A stretch of 64,000 nt of DNA from Brettanomyces bruxellensis (taxonomy: Eukaryota; Ascomycota; Pichiomycetes; Pichiales; Pichiaceae): the NCBI RefSeq assembly GCF_011074885.1, contig NC_054690.1:315001-379000 (forward strand). Direction: 5' to 3'. The notes below the pieces were generated by a model that ran no database searches, was not told the origin of the DNA, and was given only the letters and a program-made list of their open reading frames with translations. Shown in pieces: positions 41,775 through 51,272 of the stretch (positions are counted from its first letter, which is position 1; each line of letters opens with the position of its first letter). A program made the translations under genes and the position numbers.

Positions 41775-42365
41775 TCAAGTCTCCCCGCTTTTGCCAGAGG
41801 CGGCCGGGCTATAATATTGAGAAATTCTCGGCCGCCGACGAACCTTGCCCATTGGTGCTAGTTGGCTTGAAACCATTTCGCGCTTTCCTGAATAGGAAGG
41901 AGTGATTACTGAATTCCTACCGTACGGATCACACGGGTACATATCGGAAGCAGATTGCAAATACGAAAAGATATGATATACACAAGTGTTAGGACACAAA
42001 TAATGATATTGATACGTAAAATAATGAACAAAATTATCTCCATCAATGTTGCATAGTATGAATCTTACTATTTTTGGTGCATAGGTACGCTTTTTTTGAA
42101 GAAAACAAGCTTGAAATCTAACAAACACCATTCGTACACATAACACAATAATCATGAAAGCTTCACAGACAGAAGAGAAAATTGTTGTATTGTAGATCCA
42201 AGCTGTCGTCCAAAATTCATCTTTTTTATTCGTTACACAGAGAAAAGAAAGCCACACACTGACTTTCGGGATTAGGTGAACCATCCACCTTATGAGAAAC
42301 AACCACATAAAAAGCAAGCAGCATGTGAAATTGATAATCGATAATCGTCTAATAAATATTCTCAT
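41775..42365 (-). CDS. Hypothetical membrane protein (uncertain)
   Basis: An ATG-initiated 196-residue frame I do not recognise. The N-terminal half is hydrophobic with segments near 10-33 (FTCCLLFMWLFLIRW), 37-45 and 62-82 (SSVCEAFMIIVLCVRMVF). The C-terminal 55 residues are polar and basic (PMGKVRRRPRISQYYSP) and coded by a GC-richer patch. That patch includes a 10-bp-stem hairpin, 41799-41808 with 41827-41836. The length is more than I expect by chance in AT-rich DNA, but nothing shows that it is translated. It would be divergent from ALB1. Confidence 0.3.
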   Translation of the reverse strand: MRIFIRRLSIINFTCCLLFMWLFLIRWMVHLIPKVSVWLSFLCVTNKKDEFWTTAWIYNTTIFSSVCEAFMIIVLCVRMVFVRFQACFLQKKRTYAPKIVRFILCNIDGDNFVHYFTYQYHYLCPNTCVYHIFSYLQSASDMYPCDPYGRNSVITPSYSGKREMVSSQLAPMGKVRRRPRISQYYSPAASGKSGET

Positions 42366-42485
42366 TTAGTTTTTGGCATGGTACCTCGCAGTAAGATATA
42401 TGTGTAAATTCAGGATTTGGTATTTGTGACTTCTAAAATTAAAACGATTAGCCAGAATTTACTGCTCAGCCGTTACATACGTTTT

Positions 42486-42516
<31 letters not shown>

Positions 42517-42621
42517 AATTTTCACCCGATCAAGTCGGTATAAGCACTTTTTCACAGTACGAAGTACAGCTTTCGCCAAGCAAATATACATTCATAAAAC
42601 CGCCACTTATTCAGATCAAAG
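42366..42621. promoter_or_regulatory. ALB1 promoter region
   Basis: 256 bp with a run of about 27 T residues (42482-42508) followed at once by an RRPE-like element. This arrangement is common before ribosome-biogenesis genes. Confidence 0.6.
42514..42524 (-). promoter_or_regulatory. RRPE-like element upstream of ALB1
   Basis: AAAAATTTTCA (complement TGAAAATTTTT) matches the ribosomal-RNA-processing element bound by Stb3 in Saccharomyces. It lies about 100 bases before the ALB1 start, beside a poly(T) tract. Confidence 0.55.
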
Positions 42622-43080
42622 ATGCCTAACCATTGTGTGAATCGTCCAGGAAAGGCACTCTCGCGTGCTCGCCGAGGCAAGCATCTCTCAAGTAAAAGAG
42701 CATACAGGACATCTCGTCTTTCTCGACTAGAAGCTAGTAATAAAAACAGCTTAACACCAAATACAAAGCTTATAGCAGCAAATGGTGTCATCACGAATAG
42801 GGTTTTGTCAAAGAAGCGTGCAAAGAAAATTGCCAGAAACATGAAATACGCTAAGGCAAGGAAGGAGCAGTCGAAAAAGATCATTGATGATTTAAACAAA
42901 AAGAACGATGATTCGATGGATATAGATAGCGAGCATAAATCAAACCGAAGAGAGTTAAGGCATCCAGACAAGGAGGATCCAATAAGGAAGGCATTGTGGT
43001 TACTAATTGAGAAAAACGGAAGCATGTTTCCTGATAGTGCGTCTACTGAAGGTACAACTCTAGGAGGACCCTCATTTTGA
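42622..43080 (+). CDS. ALB1: Ribosome-biogenesis factor Alb1
   Basis: A small basic protein of 152 residues resembling Alb1, the partner of Arx1 on nuclear pre-60S particles. The start MPNHCVNRPGKALSRARRG fits the family pattern MPSxNSVNRP. The first 100 residues are very rich in Arg and Lys, followed by an acidic patch (NKKNDDSMDIDSEHK). A conserved tail has DPIRKALWLLIEKNGSMFPDS and the closing GTTLGGPSF. Family members are short and diverged, so the call rests mainly on the two ends and the overall layout. The RRPE-like element upstream supports co-regulation with ribosome-biogenesis genes. Confidence 0.75.
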   Translation: MPNHCVNRPGKALSRARRGKHLSSKRAYRTSRLSRLEASNKNSLTPNTKLIAANGVITNRVLSKKRAKKIARNMKYAKARKEQSKKIIDDLNKKNDDSMDIDSEHKSNRRELRHPDKEDPIRKALWLLIEKNGSMFPDSASTEGTTLGGPSF

Positions 43081-43304
43081 GAGGTGCAACATTCAGCACT
43101 GGGATGAGTCTGGCCATTTATAAGATTGTTATATGTGTATAATATTATTTAGAGAAGAAAAACGGTTCGTTCAATATAATAGATGCTGCAAGCAAAGCAG
43201 AGTACACTTCATGCATGCACCATGAAACCAAATAGTGATCCAAAGCCAAAGATGTAATCTACGTAAATTTCATTTGTGGTTGCCGCATTTTCCAATTAAA
43301 TCCT

Positions 43305-44006
43305 CTAATCCAATAGATTTTTCTCCTTCAAGTTCTGGAAAACACGATCCCTAAGCAGATCAATCATTTCTTTGGCACTCTCAGCTTTGAAAACAGATGT
43401 TCCTGCCACTATAACGTTGGCACCAGCTTCGGCGGCAGCATTGATGGTTTTGTCACCCAATCCACCATCAACCTGAATATTGAGCTTTGGATACTTTCTT
43501 CTGAGGGCCTCAACTTTTGGCATCATGTCGGCCATGAACTTCTGACCGCCAAAGCCAGGTTCCACAGTCATAACTAAGGCCATATCCAAATATTCGGCAA
43601 GCGGGAATAAAACATCAACCGGAGTACCTGGCTTAACAGCACAAGCAGCTTTCATTCCGGAACTTTTGATGAGCTTTATGAGCTTCAATGGCTCCTTTGT
43701 AGCCTCATAATGGAAAGTGTACTGATCGGCACCTGCCTTGGCTATAGGTTCCACCCATTGTTCTGGATTGGAAACCATCATGTGACAGTCAAAGTAATAT
43801 TTCTCTGGCTTCTGGCTGTCTTTAGGGACTGCTTTTCTTAGACTGGCAATAACAGGTGGTCCCATAGTAATATTCGGCACAAAGTGGCCGTCCATTATAT
43901 CGAGATGCACCCAGTCGGCACCTGCATTGAAAACTCTATGAGCTTCTTCTCCAAGCCTTGAAAAGTCACCGGCAAGAATAGATGGGGCAATGAGTGGTTT
44001 CACCAT
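43305..44006 (-). CDS. RPE1: Ribulose-phosphate 3-epimerase
   Basis: Pentose-phosphate-pathway enzyme interconverting ribulose 5-phosphate and xylulose 5-phosphate. A TIM barrel of 233 residues starting [21 protein letters not shown]. Catalytic and metal-binding features are in place: [38 protein letters not shown] and VDGGLGDKT. The frame is open another 64 codons upstream but contains no ATG (it opens at GTG), so I take the Met at 44006. There is no peroxisomal C-terminal signal (it ends NLLD), so the enzyme should be cytosolic. Confidence 0.96.
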   Translation of the reverse strand: MVKPLIAPSILAGDFSRLGEEAHRVFNAGADWVHLDIMDGHFVPNITMGPPVIASLRKAVPKDSQKPEKYYFDCHMMVSNPEQWVEPIAKAGADQYTFHYEATKEPLKLIKLIKSSGMKAACAVKPGTPVDVLFPLAEYLDMALVMTVEPGFGGQKFMADMMPKVEALRRKYPKLNIQVDGGLGDKTINAAAEAGANVIVAGTSVFKAESAKEMIDLLRDRVFQNLKEKNLLD

Positions 44007-44575
44007 GTTTGTACAGAGCAATACTTTTTGGGGGCTATCGGGACTTTTAAATATATAAATGTGTGATCCTTTGTCGAACTGCTTGAGAACAGAGGGGATA
44101 GAGTGTACATGGGAAGTCTGCAATAGAGGACTCGATAGTCTTTTTATATTGCTCTGCAAATTTTCATGAATACGGGAGATGCCTGATCTAGGACCCACGG
44201 CTAAAGTGCATGAAAAAAAAAATGAAAAAAAGAAGAAAGTAATAAAGTAAATGGAGTTCCGATAACACTGATCATACTAGCAAAAAATTAAATGCCACAT
44301 ATTTGATTTCAGAACCCAGATGATGTCATATTTCGGAGTTGGGATCCATCCATGCAACCAGTGTAAAGATAGTAACAACAACAAATACGTAGGCCGGAAA
44401 ATCCGAAGTACATTACACACAGAGTTACTCACTAGCCACCATATCACCAATTGCTGTATTTAACACCTGTTATAAACGTAAATAAATATCCTAAAGTAAG
44501 CAAAGCAGCAAACAAATACAAAAAAAAGCTAGATAAAATTGTAAGCTTGAGTCAAATTATGCCATTTCACACCCT
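44007..44575. other. Intergenic region, RPE1 promoter and CCP1 3' flank
   Basis: 569 bp. The first ~190 bases upstream of RPE1 remain open in the gene frame but without ATG and are probably 5' leader. A-rich near 44211-44245. No other gene. Confidence 0.5.
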
Positions 44576-45721
44576 TCACTCCTCATCCTCCTCACCAATA
44601 TGCTGCTCATCCAAAGTCTGGAATATCATTGGCTTGGTGGAAGATGGGAAGGATATTCCTCTCTCCAAAAGCCTGCTGAAAGCACTAGCGAAAACAGTCA
44701 TACATCTGTCACTGTCCTTGGCAAAAATCTCAGAGTACTTTCTGAACTTAGGGTCGGTCTTCAAGGTCATATCAGTTGGAAGAGCCATAAGCGACTTGGT
44801 CTTGACATCCTCATACTGCTTCTTTCCATTCCACTTTCTCCAGTCCCAATCTTCGTCTAGGAGCAACTTGAAAAACTCGTTTGTGACAACGGTTGGGGAA
44901 AAAGTCCATGGACCATCGAAACCAGAACTTGTCGTGTGGCATCTTCCGATAGAATGACCAACACCAATAAGTGCCACCATTTCCTCATCAGAAAAGCCCA
45001 GCCTGTCGTTGAAAACGGATCTCACGTAATCGGCACTGGTCTGAGAGGCATCTGGCAAACGGTGGTAAGGAGGAATTGCCTCTTGGCCAAGATCCTTTCT
45101 GCCGGGTCTCCAGGATATCTTTGGACCATCCATCTCCTGAATTCCAACCACTCCTCCGAGAGTGTTGAGGTCACCAGTCGAAAGATCCGGATATTTCTCC
45201 TTGATCGACTTCAAGAAATTCTCTGCTCCTGGTAGACCTGCATTTTCCGGATCATGCTGCTCTTTGGCAAACCTCATTGTTCCAGAGTACGATCCTCCCT
45301 TGGTCTGGGTGTGATCATGCTGGCTATACGAGCCGGAATTGTGCCATGCGTATCTGACAAGAATTGGGCCATACGAGCCGTCATCCCACTCATCATGCTC
45401 TCTAATCTTGATTGCTATATCGTTGTACACCTTCTGATAATATTCGAAAGGTTTCACATCTTTAGAGGCCTCCCGTGTGTTCTTTTCATACTCTTTTGAG
45501 CCAAATAGTCCTCCCAAGAAAGCTTTGGAGAGCAAGTGATTAGAATTGTTCGAATTATTGTTGTTGCCTCCTCTGTTATCATCATAAGCCCAAGCTGCAG
45601 TTGTTAAGGCTGCTGCTAATGAGCCGGAAAGCACAATTCTCCTTGCTGAAGAAGAGCCCGAGGAACGTGCAAATGTCCTGGAAGCAAATTTGAAGAAAGG
45701 TGAAAATGCTGCGGTCGACAT
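44576..45721 (-). CDS. CCP1: Mitochondrial cytochrome c peroxidase
   Basis: Heme peroxidase of the intermembrane space that reduces hydrogen peroxide with electrons from cytochrome c. The 381-residue precursor has a bipartite leader: a basic presequence (FKFASRTFARSSGSSSARR) then a hydrophobic sorting segment (SGSLAAALTTAAW). An Asn-rich linker (NNNNSNNSNH) follows. The distal heme pocket is VRYAWHNSGSY (Arg, Trp, His). The proximal side is GHSIGRCHTTSSGFDGPW, with the heme-ligand His and the radical-site Trp, and LPTDMTL carries the Asp partner. The GRCH and FDGPWTFSPT wording resembles filamentous-fungal Ccp1 more than Saccharomyces (GKTH, YEGPW). Confidence 0.96.
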   Translation of the reverse strand: MSTAAFSPFFKFASRTFARSSGSSSARRIVLSGSLAAALTTAAWAYDDNRGGNNNNSNNSNHLLSKAFLGGLFGSKEYEKNTREASKDVKPFEYYQKVYNDIAIKIREHDEWDDGSYGPILVRYAWHNSGSYSQHDHTQTKGGSYSGTMRFAKEQHDPENAGLPGAENFLKSIKEKYPDLSTGDLNTLGGVVGIQEMDGPKISWRPGRKDLGQEAIPPYHRLPDASQTSADYVRSVFNDRLGFSDEEMVALIGVGHSIGRCHTTSSGFDGPWTFSPTVVTNEFFKLLLDEDWDWRKWNGKKQYEDVKTKSLMALPTDMTLKTDPKFRKYSEIFAKDSDRCMTVFASAFSRLLERGISFPSSTKPMIFQTLDEQHIGEEDEE

Positions 45722-47233
45722 TTCTTTTTCTATGCTCTTATGACTTTATCTTAACCTTTGCTATCTTATCAAACGGAGTTGATGATACAATTGAAAGATA
45801 AAAAACGGCAATTAAAGGAAAAGTACACTGCGACACTTTCTTCGTCGGGAACGTGGCACAAGACAGCTATGGTTATTTATATATACACATCTGTGTTGGA
45901 TTGCAGAAACTCAGTAAAAAATTGGCAAAATTTATGGCAACTTCATTTCAAGCCAATTCCACCATCGGTACGACCGAATAAGAAATTCGCAATTACTAAG
46001 TTTCCCAACTGGGGCCAGGTGCTTTTGCTAACAATCGCTATCGAGGAAATTATTCTTCGCGAATAATGCGACCTTGAGAAAAGGGGCACCTTGTTTGCGA
46101 GAGTATGTACAGGAAAAGCGCTGAGTAAATATTAGAGTGCCTCATCGGATGCTTTTTCTCCCTATTCTTCGTTTCACCTGTAAGTAGCATTTGTAATCTG
46201 CACATTCTGGATAAAGCCTTAAAACAACCAATGCCTTATATTTGTGGTTTTAGTCGAGATCCAGTCCATCCTTAATTTGCACCTACAATCTCGAATTTGA
46301 ACACTTGACGTCATGGGGCGTTAATACGACTATTGATTATCATCATAATAGACCTCTTCAATCCATTATTACTATGGGTGATTGAACTGGGGGAAATTAT
46401 GTCCTAAATTTTAGAATCCGCATGATCTGTTTTTCTTCCCAAATATCCTATTGTATCTAACATATCTATATTTTTTCATACTTCTGGACCAATATCAGGG
46501 TGCTTATTACTAATACCACTTTATGAATATGATTAACATTTGAAATTCAATGTAGCACCAGACAAACAGTTTCAACTGAAAAGTGTGTCACGTCTGTTTC
46601 CAGTTTCAAGGAAGAACAAATAATTTTTAACTTAAATAAGCTTACATTTAGTCCGTAATGTCCTCGACATAATGCTCATACACAAAGAGTACCCTTTTTC
46701 AAACCACTTCGAAATCCAACCAACACATCACGAAACACCCATGCACCACAAATATTCACTTCCCCTCAGACACAACATTCCAAACACAATTACAAATCAC
46801 AAAAGACAACATTTCATCGATCACTAAACAATGAAAACGATTTCAATATCCATCGAAATAGAAAACATCATTTTAGGGATCAAAGAAGCAAAAAGCTTAG
46901 GCAAAATTCAATTTCCAACTTAAATGCAGGGTCCAAAACAGTTTTAGATAATCTAGAAGATACTCTTTACTGCTAATACAACCGTACATATCAAGTTAGC
47001 TACTTACCTTCTTATGTTCAGAAGAAGAAGGCGACTCCCTACAGGGCGTAATCATAGGTAGCTCACTCATTAAAACCTGGAGCTGGTAATGATTCGCAGA
47101 CAACATCGAAAGCACTCAAAAACTTCAAAAAAAACTCTAAGAGCATTCTCAACATCGCACGAGTAACCATAGAAAAGAATACATATCCCAAACCTAAAGA
47201 AAAAAATAATTTATGAAATCAGCTTTCACACGC
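45722..47233. other. Intergenic region between CCP1 and RPL9
   Basis: 1.5 kb with no supported gene. About 46680-46840 is strikingly A/C-rich and G-poor on the plus strand. A 102-residue plus-strand frame (45758-46066) opens at TTG and is unrecognised. A 21-codon minus-strand stretch (47070-47008) ends exactly at a GTAAGT donor but has no matching acceptor nearby. Confidence 0.5.
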
Positions 47234-47815
47234 TTACTTCTCATAATCCTCATCAATGTGACCTTTCTGGGAAACAAAGATACCATCCAAGAACTTTCTG
47301 ATATCCTTGTTTCTGACCAAACAGATCTGGTGGATATCAGCGCAAGTCTGAGAAACCTCCTCGATGGAGATACCAGAGACCTGAAGTTCATCCTTAGTAG
47401 TTTTAGAAAGAACTGCAGTAACATCCTTTGGAACAACAACTCTTCTGAGTCTCTTGTCTCCCAAGAAGTTTCTGATCTCAACAACCTGTTGTCCATCTTC
47501 CTCAACAATGGAAACATTGATTGGGAAATGTGCATAGACAAATCTCATCTTGTAAAGGAATCCAACAGTCACACCAGTGATCATGTTGGTGATAAGAGAT
47601 CTAACAGTTCTCAAAGTAGCAACGTGTCTTCTATCACCGTTGTGAATGTGAGCCTGAATGAGGTTCTCGTTCACAAGCTTGAAGTTCACATTAATGTGCT
47701 TCAAGTCCTTGACAAGAGTACCCTTTGGACCCTTGACAACGACCTTTCTAGACTTAATGTAAACAGTGACTCCCTTTGGAATCTCAATGTCCTGAACTGA
47801 TGAAACGTACTTCAT
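47234..47815 (-). CDS. RPL9: 60S ribosomal protein L9 (uL6)
   Basis: Cytosolic large-subunit protein uL6, located near the sarcin-ricin region and the factor-binding site. The 193-residue frame, without intron, has the family pattern: IPKGVTVYIKSRKVVVKGPKG, DRRHVATLRTVRSLITNMI, GVTVGFLYKMRFVYAHFPIN and VEIRNFLGDKRLR. It ends with the C-terminal SQTCADIHQICLVRNKDIRKFLDGIFVS. Length is as usual (191 in Saccharomyces). Upstream are a TGAAAAAAATTTTTCA palindrome (47926) and a HOMOL1-like box (48377). Confidence 0.98.
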   Translation of the reverse strand: MKYVSSVQDIEIPKGVTVYIKSRKVVVKGPKGTLVKDLKHINVNFKLVNENLIQAHIHNGDRRHVATLRTVRSLITNMITGVTVGFLYKMRFVYAHFPINVSIVEEDGQQVVEIRNFLGDKRLRRVVVPKDVTAVLSKTTKDELQVSGISIEEVSQTCADIHQICLVRNKDIRKFLDGIFVSQKGHIDEDYEK

Positions 47816-47925
47816 TTTTTATTCGTCCGTAATTAAAGAGCTATGTTGATTAGGGAAGGAAAAGTGAAAAAAGAGAGAAAGAGGCAAGAAAATTGGGGCA
47901 AGAGCGAACTGTTCTCCTTAAGTAG

Positions 47926-47941
47926 TGAAAAAAATTTTTCA
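47926..47941. promoter_or_regulatory. RRPE-like palindrome upstream of RPL9
   Basis: TGAAAAAAATTTTTCA, an extended form of the RRPE core, about 110 bases upstream of the RPL9 start codon. Confidence 0.5.
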
Positions 47942-48376
47942 TCCTTGGTGAAGAAAATATAAAAATTGGCTTGGTGAAATTTCGGGTTGAAAGCAATTTT
48001 TCAGGGCTACGAAAAAAAAATATTTTCACGAGACTTTCTGAAGTGTAGCATAGTGAAGAGTTTCATAATATATTTATCAAACTTGTCCTTGAATACACTA
48101 ACCATTATATGATCTTCCACTAACATTGTGCACTTATTGCATGAAAAACACTCCCAATTCAAGATGAATGAGTGTATCATATTTAGTAGATTTTCGTACA
48201 CGTCATATAGCATAAAAGAATCCTGTGAACGTAAATGTTATTGACTGACATGTTTCTTTAGCTTTGTCCCAATTGTTAAAGCTCCCTAATTTGTTCGAAC
48301 TGCTCCTATAGAGAGAATCTGTGGCATCATTGAATTAAGCATGGAAAATCAATCGTAAATGACATCACTGGTGTGG

Positions 48377-48387
48377 TGTACGGATGT
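48377..48387. promoter_or_regulatory. HOMOL1/Rap1-like box between RPL9 and MRPS28
   Basis: TGTACGGATGT, the same 11-mer as at 8371 and 29977. It could serve RPL9 (560 bases away) or MRPS28 (160 bases away). Confidence 0.6.
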
Positions 48388-48545
48388 ATCCTTAAAAACA
48401 TAAATTGTATGAAGAGTAAAAAAATGCTCGTTGTATGAGTGATGCGCGAGACTAGCTGGCTGGTTTTAGTTGCACACAGCATATTTATTAGGATAGTAGC
48501 AACATATCCAATCAAAAATTCAGAATTGACATAGCAAGACATTCA

Positions 48546-49505
48546 ATGATGTTCAATGCAGTGACAAAACTAAGCGTGGCGCGAGGCTTTGGTGCTAGGC
48601 TGATTCATACAAGCTTAAAAGCACAAGCAACTGTCGCAGGTAGAACGTTGTCCAAATCACAAAAAAAGCTCTTATCGATTGAAAAGAAGAAACATAATAA
48701 AGCATCACAAGCGGCAAAAGAGGCACAAATGGAGAAGGTTGATCCAGTTTTAGGAAGACCAAACAACCCATTTATCCATCGTTTACGGATGGAAGTGGAG
48801 GAGCCTAGCGTTTTATCAAATGGATATGACTTCTATGAAGTAGAGAAGCTCTTATACGGAGCAAAGGACGCCAGACTGCTTAAAACGGAGACGAAATTTG
48901 GTAAAGATAATGAGATGATGAAGAAGGTTGAATCCGAAGAGGTGGAAAAAAGAGAAATCGTGATGAGAATCTTAAGCATGAAAAATGCGCCGAACTCGGA
49001 AAAGGAGAAGAAAATGACAGAGATGGCAGTTAAAGAGTTTCAGCGGTTTGACGGAGATACGGGATCTTCCGAGGTTCAAGCTGCTGTGATGACAATTCAA
49101 ATATACAACATGATGAATCATGTCAAGCAGCACCCTCAGGATGTCTTTATAGTGAGGCGAGTGCGGATGCTTACACAGAAAAGGCAGAAGATACTCCGTT
49201 ATTTAAAGAGAGATGATCCAAAGAGATACTTTTGGTGTATCGAAAAACTTGGCTTGACAGATCACAACGTGTTTATGGAGTTCAACTTCGACAAGAAGTA
49301 CTCCGAGGAGTTTGATGTCTGGCCAGGAAGAAGACTTGTCAAGATTACTAAGCAGGCTAACGAGGAGAGAAGAAAGCAACGGAGAGCAGCAAAGATTGCC
49401 CTAAGGAGAGCAGTTAGTGAAGGAAAACTGAAAGACAATAAAATTGTCGAAGATGAAGGAGGGAGTACAGATGTTGAACAGCAGACTCCAGACTCTAAGC
49501 AGTGA
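48546..49505 (+). CDS. MRPS28: Mitochondrial ribosomal protein uS15m
   Basis: Small-subunit mitochondrial ribosomal protein of the S15 family, 319 residues. The N-terminal leader is basic (TKLSVARGFGARLIHTSLKA), typical of matrix import. A fungal mitochondrial extension of about 150 residues precedes the S15 core near residues 155-240: FQRFDGDTGSSEVQAAVMTIQIY, then HVKQHPQDVFIVRRVRMLTQKRQKILRYLKRDDPKRYFWCIEKLGL. The C-terminal tail is basic, then acidic. Two adjacent ATG codons open the frame; the first is used here. Confidence 0.94.
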   Translation: MMFNAVTKLSVARGFGARLIHTSLKAQATVAGRTLSKSQKKLLSIEKKKHNKASQAAKEAQMEKVDPVLGRPNNPFIHRLRMEVEEPSVLSNGYDFYEVEKLLYGAKDARLLKTETKFGKDNEMMKKVESEEVEKREIVMRILSMKNAPNSEKEKKMTEMAVKEFQRFDGDTGSSEVQAAVMTIQIYNMMNHVKQHPQDVFIVRRVRMLTQKRQKILRYLKRDDPKRYFWCIEKLGLTDHNVFMEFNFDKKYSEEFDVWPGRRLVKITKQANEERRKQRRAAKIALRRAVSEGKLKDNKIVEDEGGSTDVEQQTPDSKQ

Positions 49506-49676
49506 ACCTGCTGGCAGTATTCGCTCTGTAAATATTTATGAGGGGGCACGATAGATAGCTGCATGTAAATACATAACATCTGAGTAATTTAGAATATTCT
49601 ATAACAGGGGGTTTAGGTAGATTTCGGGGATATATTTATACGATGCAACCATTAACGTTGGTTGCGTGCCATCTGC

Positions 49677-51272
49677 TCATTTGAGATTCCTTCTGGTCTT
49701 GGTAACATCACCGATCTCGTAGATACCATTTCTGGCCTGGTTCATGAGAAGGTACTTATCACACTGAGGAACTTCTTCATCCACATGGCCAATCATAAGA
49801 CAGCATCCTCCGTTCCACTGATCGACAATGCACTTTCCCTTGATAACGTCTTCGTCAGTCATGGCACTTAGAGCCTCATCAAGAATCAGAATCTTCGGAT
49901 CATTGATCATAGCCCTGAGAAGTAGGACTAACTTTTGATGGCTCACTGATAGGTTGCCGAATCTTTGGTTTGCAGTATTTTCAAGGTCAACCATCTTCAA
50001 ATACTTCAGAATCTTACTTCTTTTTGCTTCAGGTAGATTCTTAGGCGGAACGTAAGAGCCAACAATGTAGCCAGTGGATATTGCCTGCACAACAGTCAAG
50101 TCATGAGGAAATATTGAATGTAACTCGGGAGAAGTAAAGCCGATGTGCTTATTTGCATCGAAGTAATTCACATTTCCAGCAAACCTGGCCTTACCTTCAA
50201 CGATAATTCTCCTATTCCAAGCCTGTGGGTGATCAAGCGTAATTAAGGAAAGAAGCGTTGTCTTGCCGGATCCATTTCTTCCTCGAATATGCCACTTCTC
50301 TCCCTCTTTAACATTCCAGTGAAGATTCTTAATCACGGGAACACCTTTGTATTTGATGCTGACGTTATCCATTTCTATAATATTGTCATTCGCGTGAACT
50401 TCCATATCTTCACGAAGACGCTCGGGAACAGATATGTTGATTTGCTTGGTCATCCGGTGTAAAACTTGCTCGTGATGCTCGTAAAACTCCTCTTTGATCC
50501 TTTTGAGCTCACCTTCCAAGTCGCTCTTTCGACCCTGGTGAGTTATTCCAGTCTTATCTACAATAGCCACCTTTTGGATCCATGCAGGGATCTTATCCTG
50601 AACTCTAAGTCCAAGCGTAATTGTAGTGCTTGGCTCATTCCTGCTGGATGCAATGCCATCTAGAACATTGGAAACTCTCTTGGTGGCTATAGGGTCTAGA
50701 CCAAGGAATGGATCATCGATAAGTAATAGTGATGGCTCTCTGTATAGAACCTTGGCGATCCGAGCTCTCCGGAACTGGCCATTACTCAAAGTAGTCAAGT
50801 ATTTGTCTTCAAGGCCCACCAAATATAGTTTATCTGCTAGTTCATCGATCTTGGCCCCATCGTATGGTGTGTTTGAATTCACACTCTTGCTTGCAATAAA
50901 ATCCCTGGTAACGATATCAACCTCCAAATCTTTGAAGAATTCATACCGACTCGAGAGATGCGTGAAGCCACCTGTTTTATCACTTGCACCGTATCCCCAG
51001 TTTCCATTATTCACGAACTTAAGCAATTCAGCGGCAAATTTCGTATTATGGAGTGACTCTGGATACCTTCTAGCATGTGCTGTGTTTGGAAGATAAGAAC
51101 CAGCCAAGACTCTTAGCAGTTGTGACTTTGACGAATCTCCGATGATGGCCCATTTTTCATTCTTGCGAATTGTGAAATTTACAGGATTTTTGAAGATCTG
51201 GATGGCTTTTTTTCCATAACCCTGGGGATCATGGAAAAGCGCATTTGTGAGCTTAACTAACTCCGCGGACAT
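49677..51272 (-). CDS. ABC-type ATPase of the YDR061W group
   Basis: A soluble twin-ATPase ABC protein without membrane segments, 531 residues, like Saccharomyces YDR061W and bacterial ModF-type proteins; the substrate and role are unknown. I start at the ATG at 51272, giving MSAELVKLTNALFHDP; the open frame above begins with GTG. The first nucleotide-binding domain has a degenerate Walker A (IGDSSKSQLLRV, lacking the usual GK[ST]) but a good signature (LSNGQFRRARIAKVL) and Walker B (SLLLIDDPFLGLDP). The second is complete: RGRNGSGKTTLLSLI, signature LSVSHQKLVLLLRAM and ILILDEALSAM. An RRPE-like element lies upstream. Confidence 0.9.
   Translation of the reverse strand: MSAELVKLTNALFHDPQGYGKKAIQIFKNPVNFTIRKNEKWAIIGDSSKSQLLRVLAGSYLPNTAHARRYPESLHNTKFAAELLKFVNNGNWGYGASDKTGGFTHLSSRYEFFKDLEVDIVTRDFIASKSVNSNTPYDGAKIDELADKLYLVGLEDKYLTTLSNGQFRRARIAKVLYREPSLLLIDDPFLGLDPIATKRVSNVLDGIASSRNEPSTTITLGLRVQDKIPAWIQKVAIVDKTGITHQGRKSDLEGELKRIKEEFYEHHEQVLHRMTKQINISVPERLREDMEVHANDNIIEMDNVSIKYKGVPVIKNLHWNVKEGEKWHIRGRNGSGKTTLLSLITLDHPQAWNRRIIVEGKARFAGNVNYFDANKHIGFTSPELHSIFPHDLTVVQAISTGYIVGSYVPPKNLPEAKRSKILKYLKMVDLENTANQRFGNLSVSHQKLVLLLRAMINDPKILILDEALSAMTDEDVIKGKCIVDQWNGGCCLMIGHVDEEVPQCDKYLLMNQARNGIYEIGDVTKTRRNLK

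Larger units (their letters stand above)
47816..48545. promoter_or_regulatory. Divergent promoter between RPL9 and MRPS28
   Basis: 730 bp. It contains the RRPE-like palindrome at 47926 near RPL9 and the HOMOL1-like box at 48377, which is nearer MRPS28 (160 bases) than RPL9 (560 bases). No gene. Confidence 0.6.

Noticed and set aside
41775..41960. U4 snRNA resemblance (CCAATG...TTCGTC...CCGAGA) on the minus strand
   Set aside because: Only short words match; the U6-pairing stems and the stem-I sequence are absent.
44007..44198. 64-residue N-terminal extension of RPE1
   Set aside because: The open frame has no ATG; the conserved protein starts at 44006.
47008..47070. 21-codon stretch (MSELPMITPC...) ending at a GTAAGT donor
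   Set aside because: No TACTAAC branch or credible second exon is found to the left before CCP1, so it is not called as a gene, though spliced reads would change this.
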